The translations under genes were made by a program, and so were the position numbers. Below, piece after piece: positions 32,639 to 42,531 of a DNA stretch of 64,000 bases. Location of the stretch: positions 1 to 64,000 of the forward strand of contig NZ_JQED01000031.1 in the NCBI RefSeq assembly GCF_000764225.1. Direction: 5' to 3'. Source of the DNA: Colwellia psychrerythraea (GTDB lineage Bacteria > Pseudomonadota > Gammaproteobacteria > Enterobacterales > Alteromonadaceae). Within the stretch, counting starts at the first letter, position 1. Each line of letters begins with the position of its first letter. Under the pieces are notes generated by a model. The model was not told the DNA's origin, did no database searches, and was given only the letters and a program-made list of their open reading frames with translations.

Positions 32639-34605
32639 GATGCTTTCCTCTGAGTTTGACTACTTGTTGATGAAACAGCACTACCATCATTTTCAATTAC
32701 CGTAGCAACGTTAAGTGTTGTTTGAATACGTGAGCTACCGCCATCTTGGAAGGTAATAACCGTATCTATATCAACCGTCTCTTTGTTGTCATAAATTGAG
32801 TCGATAATATCGCCATACTTATCAGCAATAACCGTACGTCGTACTTTACGTGTACGAGTTAATTCACCATCATCCGCATCAAGTTCTTTATAAAGTAAAA
32901 TAAATTTATTGATTTTTTGTGCATCAGGTAATGTTGCGTTAACTTTTTCAACTTCTTCTTCAAGCTTTGCGTAAACTTCAGGTAAGGCTGAAAGACTGGT
33001 GTAGTTAGTGAACCCTAATCCTTGCTGTTCTGCCCACTTAGAAACAATAGAGAAGCGAATACAAACAATGGCACTTAAGTAAGGTTTGTCTTTACCTAAA
33101 ATAACGGCTTCACCGATAAATGATGAGAATTTCAGTTTGTTTTCAATATATTGCGGTGAGTACTGCACACCATTGCTGGTTTTGGCTAAATCTTTAATTC
33201 GATCGATGATAACTAAATGCCCTGATGGCTTAAAATAACCGGCATCACCAGTATGCATCCAACCATCTTTAACATCTTCATCATAGGCTTCTTGGTTATC
33301 TAAATAACCGGTAAACATACCAACAGTTTTAGCGATAACTTCACCAACGCCTTCTTTATCAGCGTTGATAACTTTCACTTCGGCGCTGTCAAAAGCAACA
33401 CCAACACTGTCGTAATCAACATCATTTTCTTCATGAACTGTGTAAGCTCCACATAACTCTGTTTGGCCATAAAGTTGACGTAACGGCACACCGATAGTTT
33501 GGAAGAATCTGAATGTATCTGGACCCATTGCAGCGCCACCGGTTGCGGCTGATTTCAAATTAGTGAAACCCAATCTATCTTTTAAGGCATTCATCAATAA
33601 AAGATCGGCAAAAGCTGAACGTTTTCCTTCGGCCTGAGCTTTTTCAGAGATAGCAAAAGCGTAATCAAATAATTTTTGTTTAAGTGGGGTTGAGTCCATC
33701 ATTCGGGCTTTTACATCGGCTAAAATACCTTCCCAAACACGTGGTGCAAGTAAAACAAAGTTTGGTCCAATTTCACGTAAATCGGCCATCAATGTTTCTT
33801 GTCCCTCAACAAAGTTAACTATTTGGCGTGCAATTAAAGCTTGGCCAACAGCATAGACTTGTTCCATGATCCATGGCAGTGGTAAAACCGAGACATAGTT
33901 ATCGCCAGGCTGGCGAGGATCTGCACGTAAATATGAGCTACAGTGCTTAACAAAATTACCACCACATAAAAAGGCTATTTTAGGTTTTGAGGTTGTGCCT
34001 GACGTTGTACAATAAATTGCCGTTTCTTCGGCGTTAGTCGCATCAACATAGGTGTCATATAACTCGGGAGACATTTTCTCAATGGCCTGCCCTTCTTTAT
34101 ATATATCTTCAATGCTAATTAGGCGTTTATCGTCATACTTACGCATGCCACGAGGGTCACAGTAAATAATCATTTTCACGTCAGGAATTTCTTCACCTAA
34201 TTCAAGTAATTTATCACACTGCTCTTCATCTTCAGCGATAACAACAGTGGCATTACTTTTGTTCAGTAAGTAAACAACTTCTTCATGTAAGGAGTCTTGG
34301 AAGATACCGATTGAGTAACAGCCCATTGCATGTGCCGCTACTTCACCCCAGACCCATTCAGGTCTGTTATCACCTAACAAGGCAATCGCTTCTTTTGGGT
34401 TTACACCTAATTTGATTAACGCCAGTGATAACCACTTAACGCGGTTGTGATAATCTAGCCAGGTAAATTCATTCCAAATACCGAATTCTTTTTCACGCAT
34501 GGCGATATCATTTGGCCAGCTCTTAGCGTTCTCTCTCAGTATTTTTGGGAAAGTATCTAACTCCCCCATTTCAAAATCTTTTGTTACTGCTTGTAAGTTA
34601 GACAT
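32635..34605 (-). CDS. Long-chain-type acyl-CoA synthetase inside the LIV operon
   Basis: A 656-residue adenylate-forming enzyme. The AMP-binding P-loop is visible in AIYCTTSGTTSKPKIA, followed by LPLPWIMEQVY, ATGGAAMGPDTFRFFQTIGVP, LYGQTEL, and the C-terminal DGWMHTGDAGYF...IDRIKDLAKTSNG with its hinge and catalytic region. The length and insertions are those of the FadD15/long-chain type. It would make the CoA ester of the acid brought in by the transporter. It overlaps livG at its start (TAATG) and livH at its end (ATGA), so transport and activation are co-translated. Confidence 0.88.
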   Translation of the reverse strand: MSNLQAVTKDFEMGELDTFPKILRENAKSWPNDIAMREKEFGIWNEFTWLDYHNRVKWLSLALIKLGVNPKEAIALLGDNRPEWVWGEVAAHAMGCYSIGIFQDSLHEEVVYLLNKSNATVVIAEDEEQCDKLLELGEEIPDVKMIIYCDPRGMRKYDDKRLISIEDIYKEGQAIEKMSPELYDTYVDATNAEETAIYCTTSGTTSKPKIAFLCGGNFVKHCSSYLRADPRQPGDNYVSVLPLPWIMEQVYAVGQALIARQIVNFVEGQETLMADLREIGPNFVLLAPRVWEGILADVKARMMDSTPLKQKLFDYAFAISEKAQAEGKRSAFADLLLMNALKDRLGFTNLKSAATGGAAMGPDTFRFFQTIGVPLRQLYGQTELCGAYTVHEENDVDYDSVGVAFDSAEVKVINADKEGVGEVIAKTVGMFTGYLDNQEAYDEDVKDGWMHTGDAGYFKPSGHLVIIDRIKDLAKTSNGVQYSPQYIENKLKFSSFIGEAVILGKDKPYLSAIVCIRFSIVSKWAEQQGLGFTNYTSLSALPEVYAKLEEEVEKVNATLPDAQKINKFILLYKELDADDGELTRTRKVRRTVIADKYGDIIDSIYDNKETVDIDTVITFQDGGSSRIQTTLNVATVIENDGSAVSSTSSQTQRKAS

Positions 34606-35408
34606 TAGCTAGCCTCCTTTACGGTTTCTTCTTCATCATCTTCGATACCAAGGTAAGCACGTTTAACATGTGGATCAGCCATCACTTCATCAGGTAAACC
34701 TGACATCAGTTTCTTACCAAAATCTAGCACCATTACTTGGTGTGAAATATCCATTACTACGCCCATGTCATGCTCAATCATCACTACCGTAATACCGAAC
34801 TCTTCATTCAAATCGAGGATATAACGCGCCATATCTTCTTTTTCTTCTAAATTCATACCAGCCATTGGTTCATCAAGAAGAATTAACTGGGGTTTTAATG
34901 CCATGGCACGTGCTAGCTCAACTCGCTTACGTAAACCATAAGATAAGGTGCCCGCAACAGATTTTCTGATATGAGAAATCTCTAAAAAGTCGATAATTTC
35001 TTCACAATAACGGCGGTGTGCAAGCTCTTCTTTTTGCGCTGGTGATGCCCAATATAGTGGTCCAGTTAACCAGTTGTTTTTCAATAAGTGATGACGGCCA
35101 ACCATGATGTTGTCTAACACCGACATATGACCAAATAAGGCTAAATTTTGAAAGGTACGCCCCATACCAAGATCTGCCCTGTCATTTGGACGTAAGTCAG
35201 TGACAATTTTGTCATTGAAAATAACGTTGCCAGAATTTGGTTGGTACCGTCCAGAAATACAGTTAAGCATGGAAGTTTTACCAGCACCATTAGGACCGAT
35301 AATGGAAAATACAGAGCCACGGGGAACTTCAAAGCTAACGTCGGTTAATGCTTTAACACCACCAAACGCTAATGAAACATTCTCTACTTTGAGTATTGAC
35401 TCAGTCAT
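34605..35408 (-). CDS. livG: LIV-type ABC transporter ATP-binding protein LivG
   Basis: About 267 residues: ATPase with Walker A GPNGAGKTSMLNCI, signature LSYGLRKRVELARAMAL (LSYG replacing LSGG, as usual for LivG), Walker B LILLDEPMAGMN, and H-loop VVMIEHDMGVVMD. It starts the operon. ATG 35408 has GAGGAG upstream at proper spacing and is preferred to a TTG five codons earlier. Confidence 0.92.
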   Translation of the reverse strand: MTESILKVENVSLAFGGVKALTDVSFEVPRGSVFSIIGPNGAGKTSMLNCISGRYQPNSGNVIFNDKIVTDLRPNDRADLGMGRTFQNLALFGHMSVLDNIMVGRHHLLKNNWLTGPLYWASPAQKEELAHRRYCEEIIDFLEISHIRKSVAGTLSYGLRKRVELARAMALKPQLILLDEPMAGMNLEEKEDMARYILDLNEEFGITVVMIEHDMGVVMDISHQVMVLDFGKKLMSGLPDEVMADPHVKRAYLGIEDDEEETVKEAS

Positions 35409-35590
35409 ACTCACACTCCTCAATTGATAAAAAAATATATGCGTTTTAATACGCTTGAAACATCAAGACAATGTGCATCAGGATAATTGCTCCTGCATTA
35501 ACTAATAAGGTACTTCCTGTACGGTCTGCACTGTCTAAAAACTAAATCCGTATAGTGTTTGTTATTGTCAGATACTTTATATCTTGTATC

Positions 35591-35621
35591 TAAAAAAGAG
35601 GGGGGGAACTGCCCCCCTCAA
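35591..35621 (-). terminator. Rho-independent terminator of the porin gene
   Basis: On the minus strand TTTTGAGGGGGGCAGTTCCC, then CCCCTCTTTTTTA: an 8-bp G/C-only stem core, small loop and a T-run. It lies 45 bases past the porin stop. Confidence 0.85.
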
Positions 35622-35665
35622 AACGTAACAACAAAATGGGAGTTGTCACGTGTACTAAGATAAAA

Positions 35666-36721
35666 CTAAAGTACGTACTTCATTGTTACTTGTGCATAAT
35701 TTGAATCTGCATCTAAGTTGTCCTGTCTGTACTGACCTACTTCAACACCTACCGCTAATTGCTTAGTTAGGTTTTCAAATAAGTTAACACTCCATTGACT
35801 ACTTTCAGCGCCTGAATAATCAGCTTCAGCTGCACCGTAAAGCACTGTAGATCTTAATGTTTCAGTCCAGTAATGACGGTACGCTGCTAGATAAGCGGTA
35901 GTGTCTTCAACTTTTTCAACACCATTACCGTCAGTATTGATATCTTTAGTGAATGCAACACCCACATAACGGCCTACTTCGCCTTGATGGAATTGGAATC
36001 TAAAATCATCTTTACCAAAGGTTTTAATACGACCTGCAATTGAACCGCCAATGGCTGTTTCAGATTTACCTAAATTAGTATTAAGTTGACGACCTAAAGC
36101 AGAGAATGAAACCGAGCCCCAGTCACCTTTTAAGTTATAACGTGCGACTACATCTGGAACGCTGTCATTGGCAGTATCACCACCCCAAGATTCAGGGTTC
36201 TCTAGTGAGAATTGGAAATCGCCCATGGTATAACGAATTTGACCTTGACGAATAAACACTAAGCCTTGTGTTGCACCAGCAAAATCTGCTGACTCAGGAA
36301 TAGCACTGGTATTCATAAAAGTTGACCAGGTTTGACCGGCGATTACGTTTTTATATTTGATAAACGCGTGGCGAATACGAGGATGAGCAGAGTTTGAAAC
36401 GATTTCGTTACCACCGCCGCCCCAAAAATCCATTTCGATGAAGCCCATCACTTCACCATGGGTATATTTCATGTTGAAACGAGTTTCATTGGCAAAAATA
36501 TTGAATTGTGTAGCATCTTCAGCAAGTTTAGTGCCTGTACCAATCCAGAAAGGTTTATAGGCTACATTACCATCAACGTAGCGCGCATCTACTTTGATGT
36601 ACCCACCGAAAGATATTTTATCTTCATCTGATATTTTTATGTCATAACCAGCACTTGCTGCGCTTGCAGCAACAAGTAAAGGTGAGGCGAGTAGTAGTTT
36701 TTTAAATTTATTGCTAACCAT
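35666..36721 (-). CDS. DcaP-like outer-membrane porin
   Basis: A 351-residue beta-barrel with a signal peptide (KLLLASPLLVAASAASAGYD). The barrel-type alternation and the stretches GYIKVDARYVDG, MKYTHGEVMGFIEMDFWGG, PRIRHAFIKYKNVIAGQTWST match the DcaP family, channels for dicarboxylates, aromatic acids and other anionic compounds. The chain ends with an aromatic-free AQVTMKYVL strand. A good GGGAAA precedes the ATG. Divergent from the CrbS-like kinase gene; its presence next to an acid transporter and ligase fits acid uptake. Confidence 0.85.
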   Translation of the reverse strand: MVSNKFKKLLLASPLLVAASAASAGYDIKISDEDKISFGGYIKVDARYVDGNVAYKPFWIGTGTKLAEDATQFNIFANETRFNMKYTHGEVMGFIEMDFWGGGGNEIVSNSAHPRIRHAFIKYKNVIAGQTWSTFMNTSAIPESADFAGATQGLVFIRQGQIRYTMGDFQFSLENPESWGGDTANDSVPDVVARYNLKGDWGSVSFSALGRQLNTNLGKSETAIGGSIAGRIKTFGKDDFRFQFHQGEVGRYVGVAFTKDINTDGNGVEKVEDTTAYLAAYRHYWTETLRSTVLYGAAEADYSGAESSQWSVNLFENLTKQLAVGVEVGQYRQDNLDADSNYAQVTMKYVL

Positions 36722-36847
36722 TGCTATTTCCCTTGTTATATTTGTTTTTTATTTGAACTTATTATGTTTATCGAACTCAGGTTTACCTAATCATCATAAG
36801 CCAGTACAAAAATGTAACAATCGGAAATAAGACTTAGCACCTAGCAC

Positions 36848-36902
36848 CTAGTCCTTTAGTCGTAGGAAATTATTTAGTCAAAGACTAGTCCTTAAGTTGT
36901 AG
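36848..36902. promoter_or_regulatory. Two direct 18-bp boxes between porin and kinase genes
   Basis: CTAGTCCTTTAGTCGTAG at 36848-36865 and CTAGTCCTTAAGTTGTAG at 36885-36902, matching at 15 of 18 positions and spaced 37 bases start to start. They lie midway between two divergent genes and are good candidates for tandem binding of a response regulator, possibly the CrbR-like protein encoded at 40609-41259. The overlapping AGCACCTAGCACCT repeat sits just before the first box. Confidence 0.55.
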
Positions 36903-36983
36903 AAATATAGAGATTTTTATCTGAAGAAATATGCTAGATTGACAAAGTGATAAGCAGTTGAATAGTTAAGTAGGTTTAATTTT

Positions 36984-39900
36984 ATGTTTGCAAATTGGTT
37001 GTTAGTTAGCGTAAGTATTGGCTATATAGGTCTGTTGTTTCTTATTGCGCATTTAGGTGGGAAATATCGCAATAAATTAGAAGCAAAACAACAAACTATA
37101 ATCTATGCATTATCCTTAGGTGTTTATTGTACTTCGTGGGGTTTTTTAGGCACAACCGCACAAGCCGCTGACCACTCTTTTACCTTCCTTTCGGTTTATT
37201 TAGCGCCCATTGTACTGTTTGTATTTGCTTGGCCTTTCATTCAACGTATTATAAAAACCAGTTTACAGCTCAAGATTACCTCAATTGCCGATCTGCTCTC
37301 AGCACGCTTTGGTAAGTCACAAACGTTAGCCATTATTATTACCATAGTCGCTTTAATTGGCACCATGCCCTATATAGCACTGCAGCTCAAAGCGATTGTA
37401 AATTCCTATCAAATATTGCAAGAAACCCAAGACCTACCTATATGGCAAATAGGCCTAGTGGTTAGCATCATCCTTGCGGTGTTCACTATTATTTTTGGCA
37501 TTAGAACTATCGACATAACCGAACGTCATCCTGGCGTCATGATTGCGATTGCCTTTGAATCGCTTGTGAAATTAATTGCTTTTCTTTTAGTAGGTCTATT
37601 CGTCAGCTTTATTATTTATGATTCACCAGTCGATATATGGGAGCTATCCAAAGATCAGTTTGATATGAGTAAACAATTCGAGTTCAATAACCTTTTTGGT
37701 TTGTTCGGCATGTTAATTATCGTCATGTCTGCTTTTTTATGCTTACCAAGACAATTTCAAGTGATGTTTGTTGAAATAAAAGATAAAAAAACAAGCGGTA
37801 TGGCAAGGTGGGTTTTACCGGTTTATTTACTCATTTTTGGTTTTTTTGCTGCCGTGCTCGGTTTGGCTGGCAACTTAAATTACGGTAGCTCACTCGCCCC
37901 AGACGCCTATGTGCTTTTCTTACCAGCGTTAGATGGCCAGGTATTATTATCTCTATTCGCTTTTTTAGGTGCGGTATCGGCAGCCAGTTCAATGGTAATT
38001 GTTTCAACCATTGCCCTGAGCACTATGCTCAGTAATGAAATTGTTTTTCCTGTGATGTTTAACTTCTCACGTAAGAAACAGCAAGACTTTAACCACTTTC
38101 AATTACAATTACTATTTATCCGTAAGGCTTTGGTGTTGTTGGTTATTTTCTTAAGTTATGGCTTGTTGTTATTATCCCCTCCCGACACATTATCATCCTT
38201 AGGTGAAGTTGCTTTTGGCGCAATAGCCCAAATTGGTCCCGCACTGTTTGTCGCCTTTTATTGGCGTAAAGCAACCCTTGCTGGTGTGCTTGCTGGCATA
38301 AGTTGTGGCTTTACTATTTGGACACTCTTTAATTTATTACCCCAGTTAGGTATTTATGCTCACCCTTTTGCAGACACAGACTTACCTAAAACAACCGTCA
38401 TAACCCTTATTGGTTTGCTCATTAATGTTATCGTGCTATGGCTGGTTTCTTTGGGCACAAGACAAAGTATTAGAGAGCAGATGCAAAGTGAATTTTTCTA
38501 TAAAGACAGAAAAAAGGTCAAATGGAGCTTACCAACGCAGCCCAAAGTTGACGTAGTCGAGTTAGAGCTTTTAGTGGCTCGATTCATCGGTGAAGAAAAA
38601 GCTAATCACTGCTTTAAACAATTTCATTCAATGAATCAGACTAAAGACAATAAAAAATTTAATGAAGCAATATTATTTCATGCAGAAAACACCCTAGCCC
38701 GTGTTTTAGGCTCAGCCTCAGCAAAATTGGTTACCTCTTTGGCGATCAGCAGTCGCGGTATGGCCTTTGATCAAGTCGCCAAGTTAGTTGAAGATAACTC
38801 TACTCAGCAATTGGATTTCAGTCGCACCGTCCTACAAAGTGCTATTGAAAATGTCAGTGAAGGCATTTCAGTTATTGATAGTGAGCTAAAACTCGTCGCT
38901 TGGAATAAACAATACTTAGATATTTTTGGCTACCCTGAGGAATTTATTTATATTGGTTGCCCTATCAGTCAGCTAATACATTTCAATTTAAGTCAGCAAG
39001 GGTATTTTGCTAAAGATATTGATTTACAAGTTAAAAAGCGTATTCAGTATATTATGGAAGGTAGTCGTCATAACACTGAGTATAAGCTTAAAAATGGTAA
39101 AAATATTCGTATAGAAGGCAGTCCCATCCCTGGAGGTGGTTTTGTCATGATCTTCTCTGATATTACCCAGTACCGTCAAACAGAAGAGGTATTGAAAGAA
39201 GAAAATACTGATCTCGAATCAAGGGTGCAATTTCGCACCGCTGAGCTGGAACAGGCTAACAAAGAGTTGGCGCTTGCTAACCAGGAGCTACTACAAGCAC
39301 AAACTAAAGCAGAGCAAGCTCACATAAAAAAAAGTCAGTATTTAAAAGCCTGTAGTCATGATTTATTACAACCGCTCTCTGCTGCAAGATTGTTTTCTTC
39401 TGCTATTTCTTTAAGTCCGCGTGTCACCCATGAAGAACGCGAGCAAATCAAAAAAATAGATAATTCTTTAGAAATAGCGAACAGTTTATTGCTTGATTTG
39501 AATGAAATTGCCCGGATTGAAAGTGGTAATATCACGCCAACTATTGAACCAATAGAGATCAAAGAATTGTTCACTATGTTAGCGAATGAGTTTAATGCCT
39601 TAACAGAGGAATACCATGTAGAGTTTCATTGTAAAATGAGCAAAATTTATGTGGCGAGCGATATCACCTTGCTGGCAAGAATTATACAAAACTTTCTCAG
39701 TAATGCTTTTCGTTATGCCCATAAGTGCGACAAGAGCAGCCAGAGTAAAGTGTTGTTGGGTTGTCGCCGACAAGGTAATGAAATATCTATCCAAGTTTTT
39801 GATAACGGTCCAGGTATTCCGGTAGACAAACAACAGCAAGTTTTTGACCAGTTTACTCAATTAAACAACAGCAATGTTATGGGTCCTAAAGGCCTCGGCT

Positions 39901-40538
39901 TAGGACTAAACATAGCGCAAAGTTTGGCCAAAATTCTTGAACATAAAATTGATTTAAAATCTAAACCCGGTCATGGTTGTTTGTTTAGTGTTAACGCCCC
40001 CATGACCTTACCGCCCGTGGCCAAAGAGCAAGTACTGCCTCCCGCCAGTATGAGTTTGCATGGCGTTGGTGTTTTGTGCATAGACAATGAACCGGCAATA
40101 CTTGATGGCATGACTAAATTATTAAGTGTATGGCAATGTCAGGTTTTCACCGCAGTTGATGCGCAACAAGCTAAAGAGCTTTATGCAAAACACGAAGATG
40201 AGATTGATATCTTGCTAGTAGATTATCAACTAACCGGTAGCCAAGAAGATAATATTATTTTGGCTACTGAATTGTTGATTAATGAAAGGAGTAACAGCTC
40301 ATTAGCAAATGAAACTGTCAATGGTATAGGCCTTATTCAGCAATTAAGAGCCATGAGTCCTTATGCCCTGCCTGCTATTCTTATTACGGCAACTACCGAT
40401 GAAAACCTGATGGCATTAACCAAACAGCATAATATTGGTTATTTACGCAAAATTATCAAACCGCTGGCGTTACGTTCATTGATGAGTGCATTACTTACTG
40501 AAGCACTTGCCAAGAATTACTCTCAACATTCAATATAA
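36984..40538 (+). CDS. crbS: SSS-domain hybrid sensor kinase (CrbS/MxtR-like)
   Basis: An 1184-residue protein with an N-terminal sodium:solute symporter domain of about 12-13 helices (residues 1-500; early VYCTSWGFLGTTAQAADHSF). Then a linker, a PAS domain (about 625-735; ENVSEGISVID, GSPIPGGGFVMIFSDIT), a coiled coil, the histidine kinase (His in KACSHDLLQPLSAARLF, about 791; N-box FLSNAFRYAH; DNGPGIP; GPKGLGLGLNIAQ) and a C-terminal receiver (Asp in ILLVDYQLTG, about 1079). CrbS-type kinases sense acetate or related metabolites and turn on acs. The adjacent NarL-type regulator is the expected partner. Confidence 0.88.
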   Translation: MFANWLLVSVSIGYIGLLFLIAHLGGKYRNKLEAKQQTIIYALSLGVYCTSWGFLGTTAQAADHSFTFLSVYLAPIVLFVFAWPFIQRIIKTSLQLKITSIADLLSARFGKSQTLAIIITIVALIGTMPYIALQLKAIVNSYQILQETQDLPIWQIGLVVSIILAVFTIIFGIRTIDITERHPGVMIAIAFESLVKLIAFLLVGLFVSFIIYDSPVDIWELSKDQFDMSKQFEFNNLFGLFGMLIIVMSAFLCLPRQFQVMFVEIKDKKTSGMARWVLPVYLLIFGFFAAVLGLAGNLNYGSSLAPDAYVLFLPALDGQVLLSLFAFLGAVSAASSMVIVSTIALSTMLSNEIVFPVMFNFSRKKQQDFNHFQLQLLFIRKALVLLVIFLSYGLLLLSPPDTLSSLGEVAFGAIAQIGPALFVAFYWRKATLAGVLAGISCGFTIWTLFNLLPQLGIYAHPFADTDLPKTTVITLIGLLINVIVLWLVSLGTRQSIREQMQSEFFYKDRKKVKWSLPTQPKVDVVELELLVARFIGEEKANHCFKQFHSMNQTKDNKKFNEAILFHAENTLARVLGSASAKLVTSLAISSRGMAFDQVAKLVEDNSTQQLDFSRTVLQSAIENVSEGISVIDSELKLVAWNKQYLDIFGYPEEFIYIGCPISQLIHFNLSQQGYFAKDIDLQVKKRIQYIMEGSRHNTEYKLKNGKNIRIEGSPIPGGGFVMIFSDITQYRQTEEVLKEENTDLESRVQFRTAELEQANKELALANQELLQAQTKAEQAHIKKSQYLKACSHDLLQPLSAARLFSSAISLSPRVTHEEREQIKKIDNSLEIANSLLLDLNEIARIESGNITPTIEPIEIKELFTMLANEFNALTEEYHVEFHCKMSKIYVASDITLLARIIQNFLSNAFRYAHKCDKSSQSKVLLGCRRQGNEISIQVFDNGPGIPVDKQQQVFDQFTQLNNSNVMGPKGLGLGLNIAQSLAKILEHKIDLKSKPGHGCLFSVNAPMTLPPVAKEQVLPPASMSLHGVGVLCIDNEPAILDGMTKLLSVWQCQVFTAVDAQQAKELYAKHEDEIDILLVDYQLTGSQEDNIILATELLINERSNSSLANETVNGIGLIQQLRAMSPYALPAILITATTDENLMALTKQHNIGYLRKIIKPLALRSLMSALLTEALAKNYSQHSI

Positions 40539-40608
40539 AAATTCCGTTACCAATCGAGCTTAATGATGGGTAACGGATAGATGACTGTGCTTTGAATTTT
40601 GTCTTGAA

Positions 40609-41259
40609 TTACTGACCAAAAGTACTTTGATTCAATTGCAGTTCATTTAACGTGATCACCGCTTGAGTGCGGTTTCGTACACCCAATTTTAAAAAGATAA
40701 TACTCGCATGGCTTTTGATGGTTGATTCTGATGTACCAAGCTGAGACGCTATTTGTTTGTTGAGTAACCCGTCAGCAAACATTAATAAAATCTGGTGCTG
40801 TTTAGGGGTTAATGAGGCAATTTTATCATCAATATCATGATTTTTTTCACTCGGATTAAACTCCCCATCGGGTGTCCATAAAGTACCATTAAGTACCTCT
40901 TCAATCGCCACCACCATTTTGGGAACCGGTGTCGATTTAGGAATAAAACCCGCAGCGCCAAAACTCATGGCCTTATGAATAGTCTCTTTGTCTTCAAAGC
41001 CAGAAATAACCACGATGCCTAAATCAGGATGTGAGCGCCTAATGCTAATTAAACTATTAAAACCATGTGCCCCTGGTATATCTAAATCAAGCAAGAGTAA
41101 ATCAGCCTTTTCTTCACTTTCTAAATGCTGCTCAAGCTCAGGAATATTTTCCGCATCAACAATGACGGCACTAGTGAAGTGGGATTTTAACGTGATGGTT
41201 AGTGCTTGGCGAAATAGAGGATGATCGTCAGCCAATATTATTTTCATGTTATCGAACAT
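40609..41259 (-). CDS. crbR: NarL/LuxR-family response regulator (CrbR/ErdR-like)
   Basis: About 216 residues: receiver (KIILADDHPLFRQALT, Asp in LLLLDLDIPGAHG, Thr/Ser in VVISGFEDKE, Lys in GFIPKSTPVPK), then a LuxR-type HTH (LTPKQHQILLMFADGLLNKQ, ASQLGTSESTIKSHAS). It is convergent with the hybrid kinase gene, the usual arrangement of CrbS/CrbR pairs, which control acetyl-CoA synthetase and carboxylate use. ATG 41259 follows AAGGATGG; another ATG four codons in (MKIILADD) is possible. Confidence 0.85.
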   Translation of the reverse strand: MFDNMKIILADDHPLFRQALTITLKSHFTSAVIVDAENIPELEQHLESEEKADLLLLDLDIPGAHGFNSLISIRRSHPDLGIVVISGFEDKETIHKAMSFGAAGFIPKSTPVPKMVVAIEEVLNGTLWTPDGEFNPSEKNHDIDDKIASLTPKQHQILLMFADGLLNKQIASQLGTSESTIKSHASIIFLKLGVRNRTQAVITLNELQLNQSTFGQ

Positions 41260-41483
41260 AATTATATCCATCCTTCAATCGACTATGATTATTAGTATAT
41301 CGATTGTTTTTTATTAAATGAAAACTTTTACTGTTACAAACACAATAACAAAGTCTGTATAAAGCTGCTAGGGAGATTTCGAATTTATCTTCGATGGAAA
41401 GATCAAAAAATCGCGCTGATGTGTACAATAATTCACGGTTTTTACAGAGTAAAAATGAAAGGAATTTTAAAATAGAATTGATG

Positions 41484-42401
41484 TTATTCTGTTGGGTTTA
41501 ACAAGTCAGCATGGTCTATAACCAGTTGTTTTAAGTATTGCCACACGGTATTTACATGGGACAAACGTTTACTCTCTGGGTGAGTAACCAACCAAAAACT
41601 TCTCGTGATCGTGATTTCTTGGCTGTGTAGTTTAATCAGGTTTTTATCTTGATCAGCCAAAAAGCAAGGCAAAACGCCAATACCTAAACCACTTTTAATG
41701 GCAAAATACTGGCTGATAATACTGGTGCTACTAAAACTTGCTTTTAGCTCACTTGCTAAATATTGATCCAATTCTTTTATATAAGAAAGTTGGTCGGTAA
41801 AGATTAAATTATCCACATAAGTAACCCATTTATGATCGGCTAAATCCTCTAATAATATTCCTTGTGGATATTGCTCTAAATTCTTATCTAAGTAATCCTG
41901 ATGTGCGTAGAGTTGCAATTTATAATCGCAAAGTTTTGATACTATCATCGAGGTACTTTTAGGTTTCTCGACCGCAATGGCAATGTCCGCTTCATTTCGA
42001 CTGATTTTTACATAACGTGAAAAGAGCAATAAATGTACATCAATATTGGGATGTTGTTGTTGTAATGCCAAAAGGTTCGGAGAAACAAAAAAGTTACCTA
42101 ATGCTTCAGTCACACCAATGCGAACTAAACCACAATTTTCTTCATTGTTATTATGGATGCTCGAAAGTGCATGTTGTGCATCTTGCTCCATTTTACAGGC
42201 AGAGTTGAGTAACATCTCGCCATCGGGCGTTAATACATGCCCCTCTTGTGTCCGGTCAAATAGCTTTGTCGCTACACTTTCTTCGAGTTTATGCAAACGC
42301 CTAGACACAGTAGACGCATCCATTGCTAAACGTTTTGCCGCTGTCGATAGCCGCTCTGCGCGAGCAACTTCAAGAAAAATTTTAATATCGTCCCAATTCA
42401 T
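41484..42401 (-). CDS. LysR-family regulator, likely of mmsAB
   Basis: A 305-residue LysR regulator: N-terminal winged helix (WDDIKIFLEVARAERLSTAA, DASTVSRRLHKLEESV), then an effector domain (VRIGVTEALGNFFV, GLGIGVLPCFLAD). It is divergent from mmsA with 130 bases between them, a typical position for a regulator controlling the neighbour and itself. A group of TTGCA half-sites lies in that gap. Confidence 0.9.
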   Translation of the reverse strand: MNWDDIKIFLEVARAERLSTAAKRLAMDASTVSRRLHKLEESVATKLFDRTQEGHVLTPDGEMLLNSACKMEQDAQHALSSIHNNNEENCGLVRIGVTEALGNFFVSPNLLALQQQHPNIDVHLLLFSRYVKISRNEADIAIAVEKPKSTSMIVSKLCDYKLQLYAHQDYLDKNLEQYPQGILLEDLADHKWVTYVDNLIFTDQLSYIKELDQYLASELKASFSSTSIISQYFAIKSGLGIGVLPCFLADQDKNLIKLHSQEITITRSFWLVTHPESKRLSHVNTVWQYLKQLVIDHADLLNPTE

Positions 42402-42430
42402 CTAGCTAGTCTACTATTTTCAAAACACCA

Positions 42431-42455
42431 TTGCAAAAATGCAAAGCGCGTTGCA
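42431..42455. promoter_or_regulatory. TTGCA-type operator between the LysR gene and mmsA
   Basis: TTGCAAAAATGCAAAGCGCG, then TTGCA: two overlapping inverted repeats, TTGCA-N4-TGCAA at 42431-42444 and TGCAA-N6-TTGCA at 42440-42455. This is the size and symmetry of a LysR-type site, close to both start codons. Confidence 0.6.
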
Positions 42456-42531
42456 CCTATGTTTATTGTGACCAGTTTAAGAAAGGCCTATCTTGATTAT
42501 AGATATTTTCAATTTATTAATCGAGGTTGCT

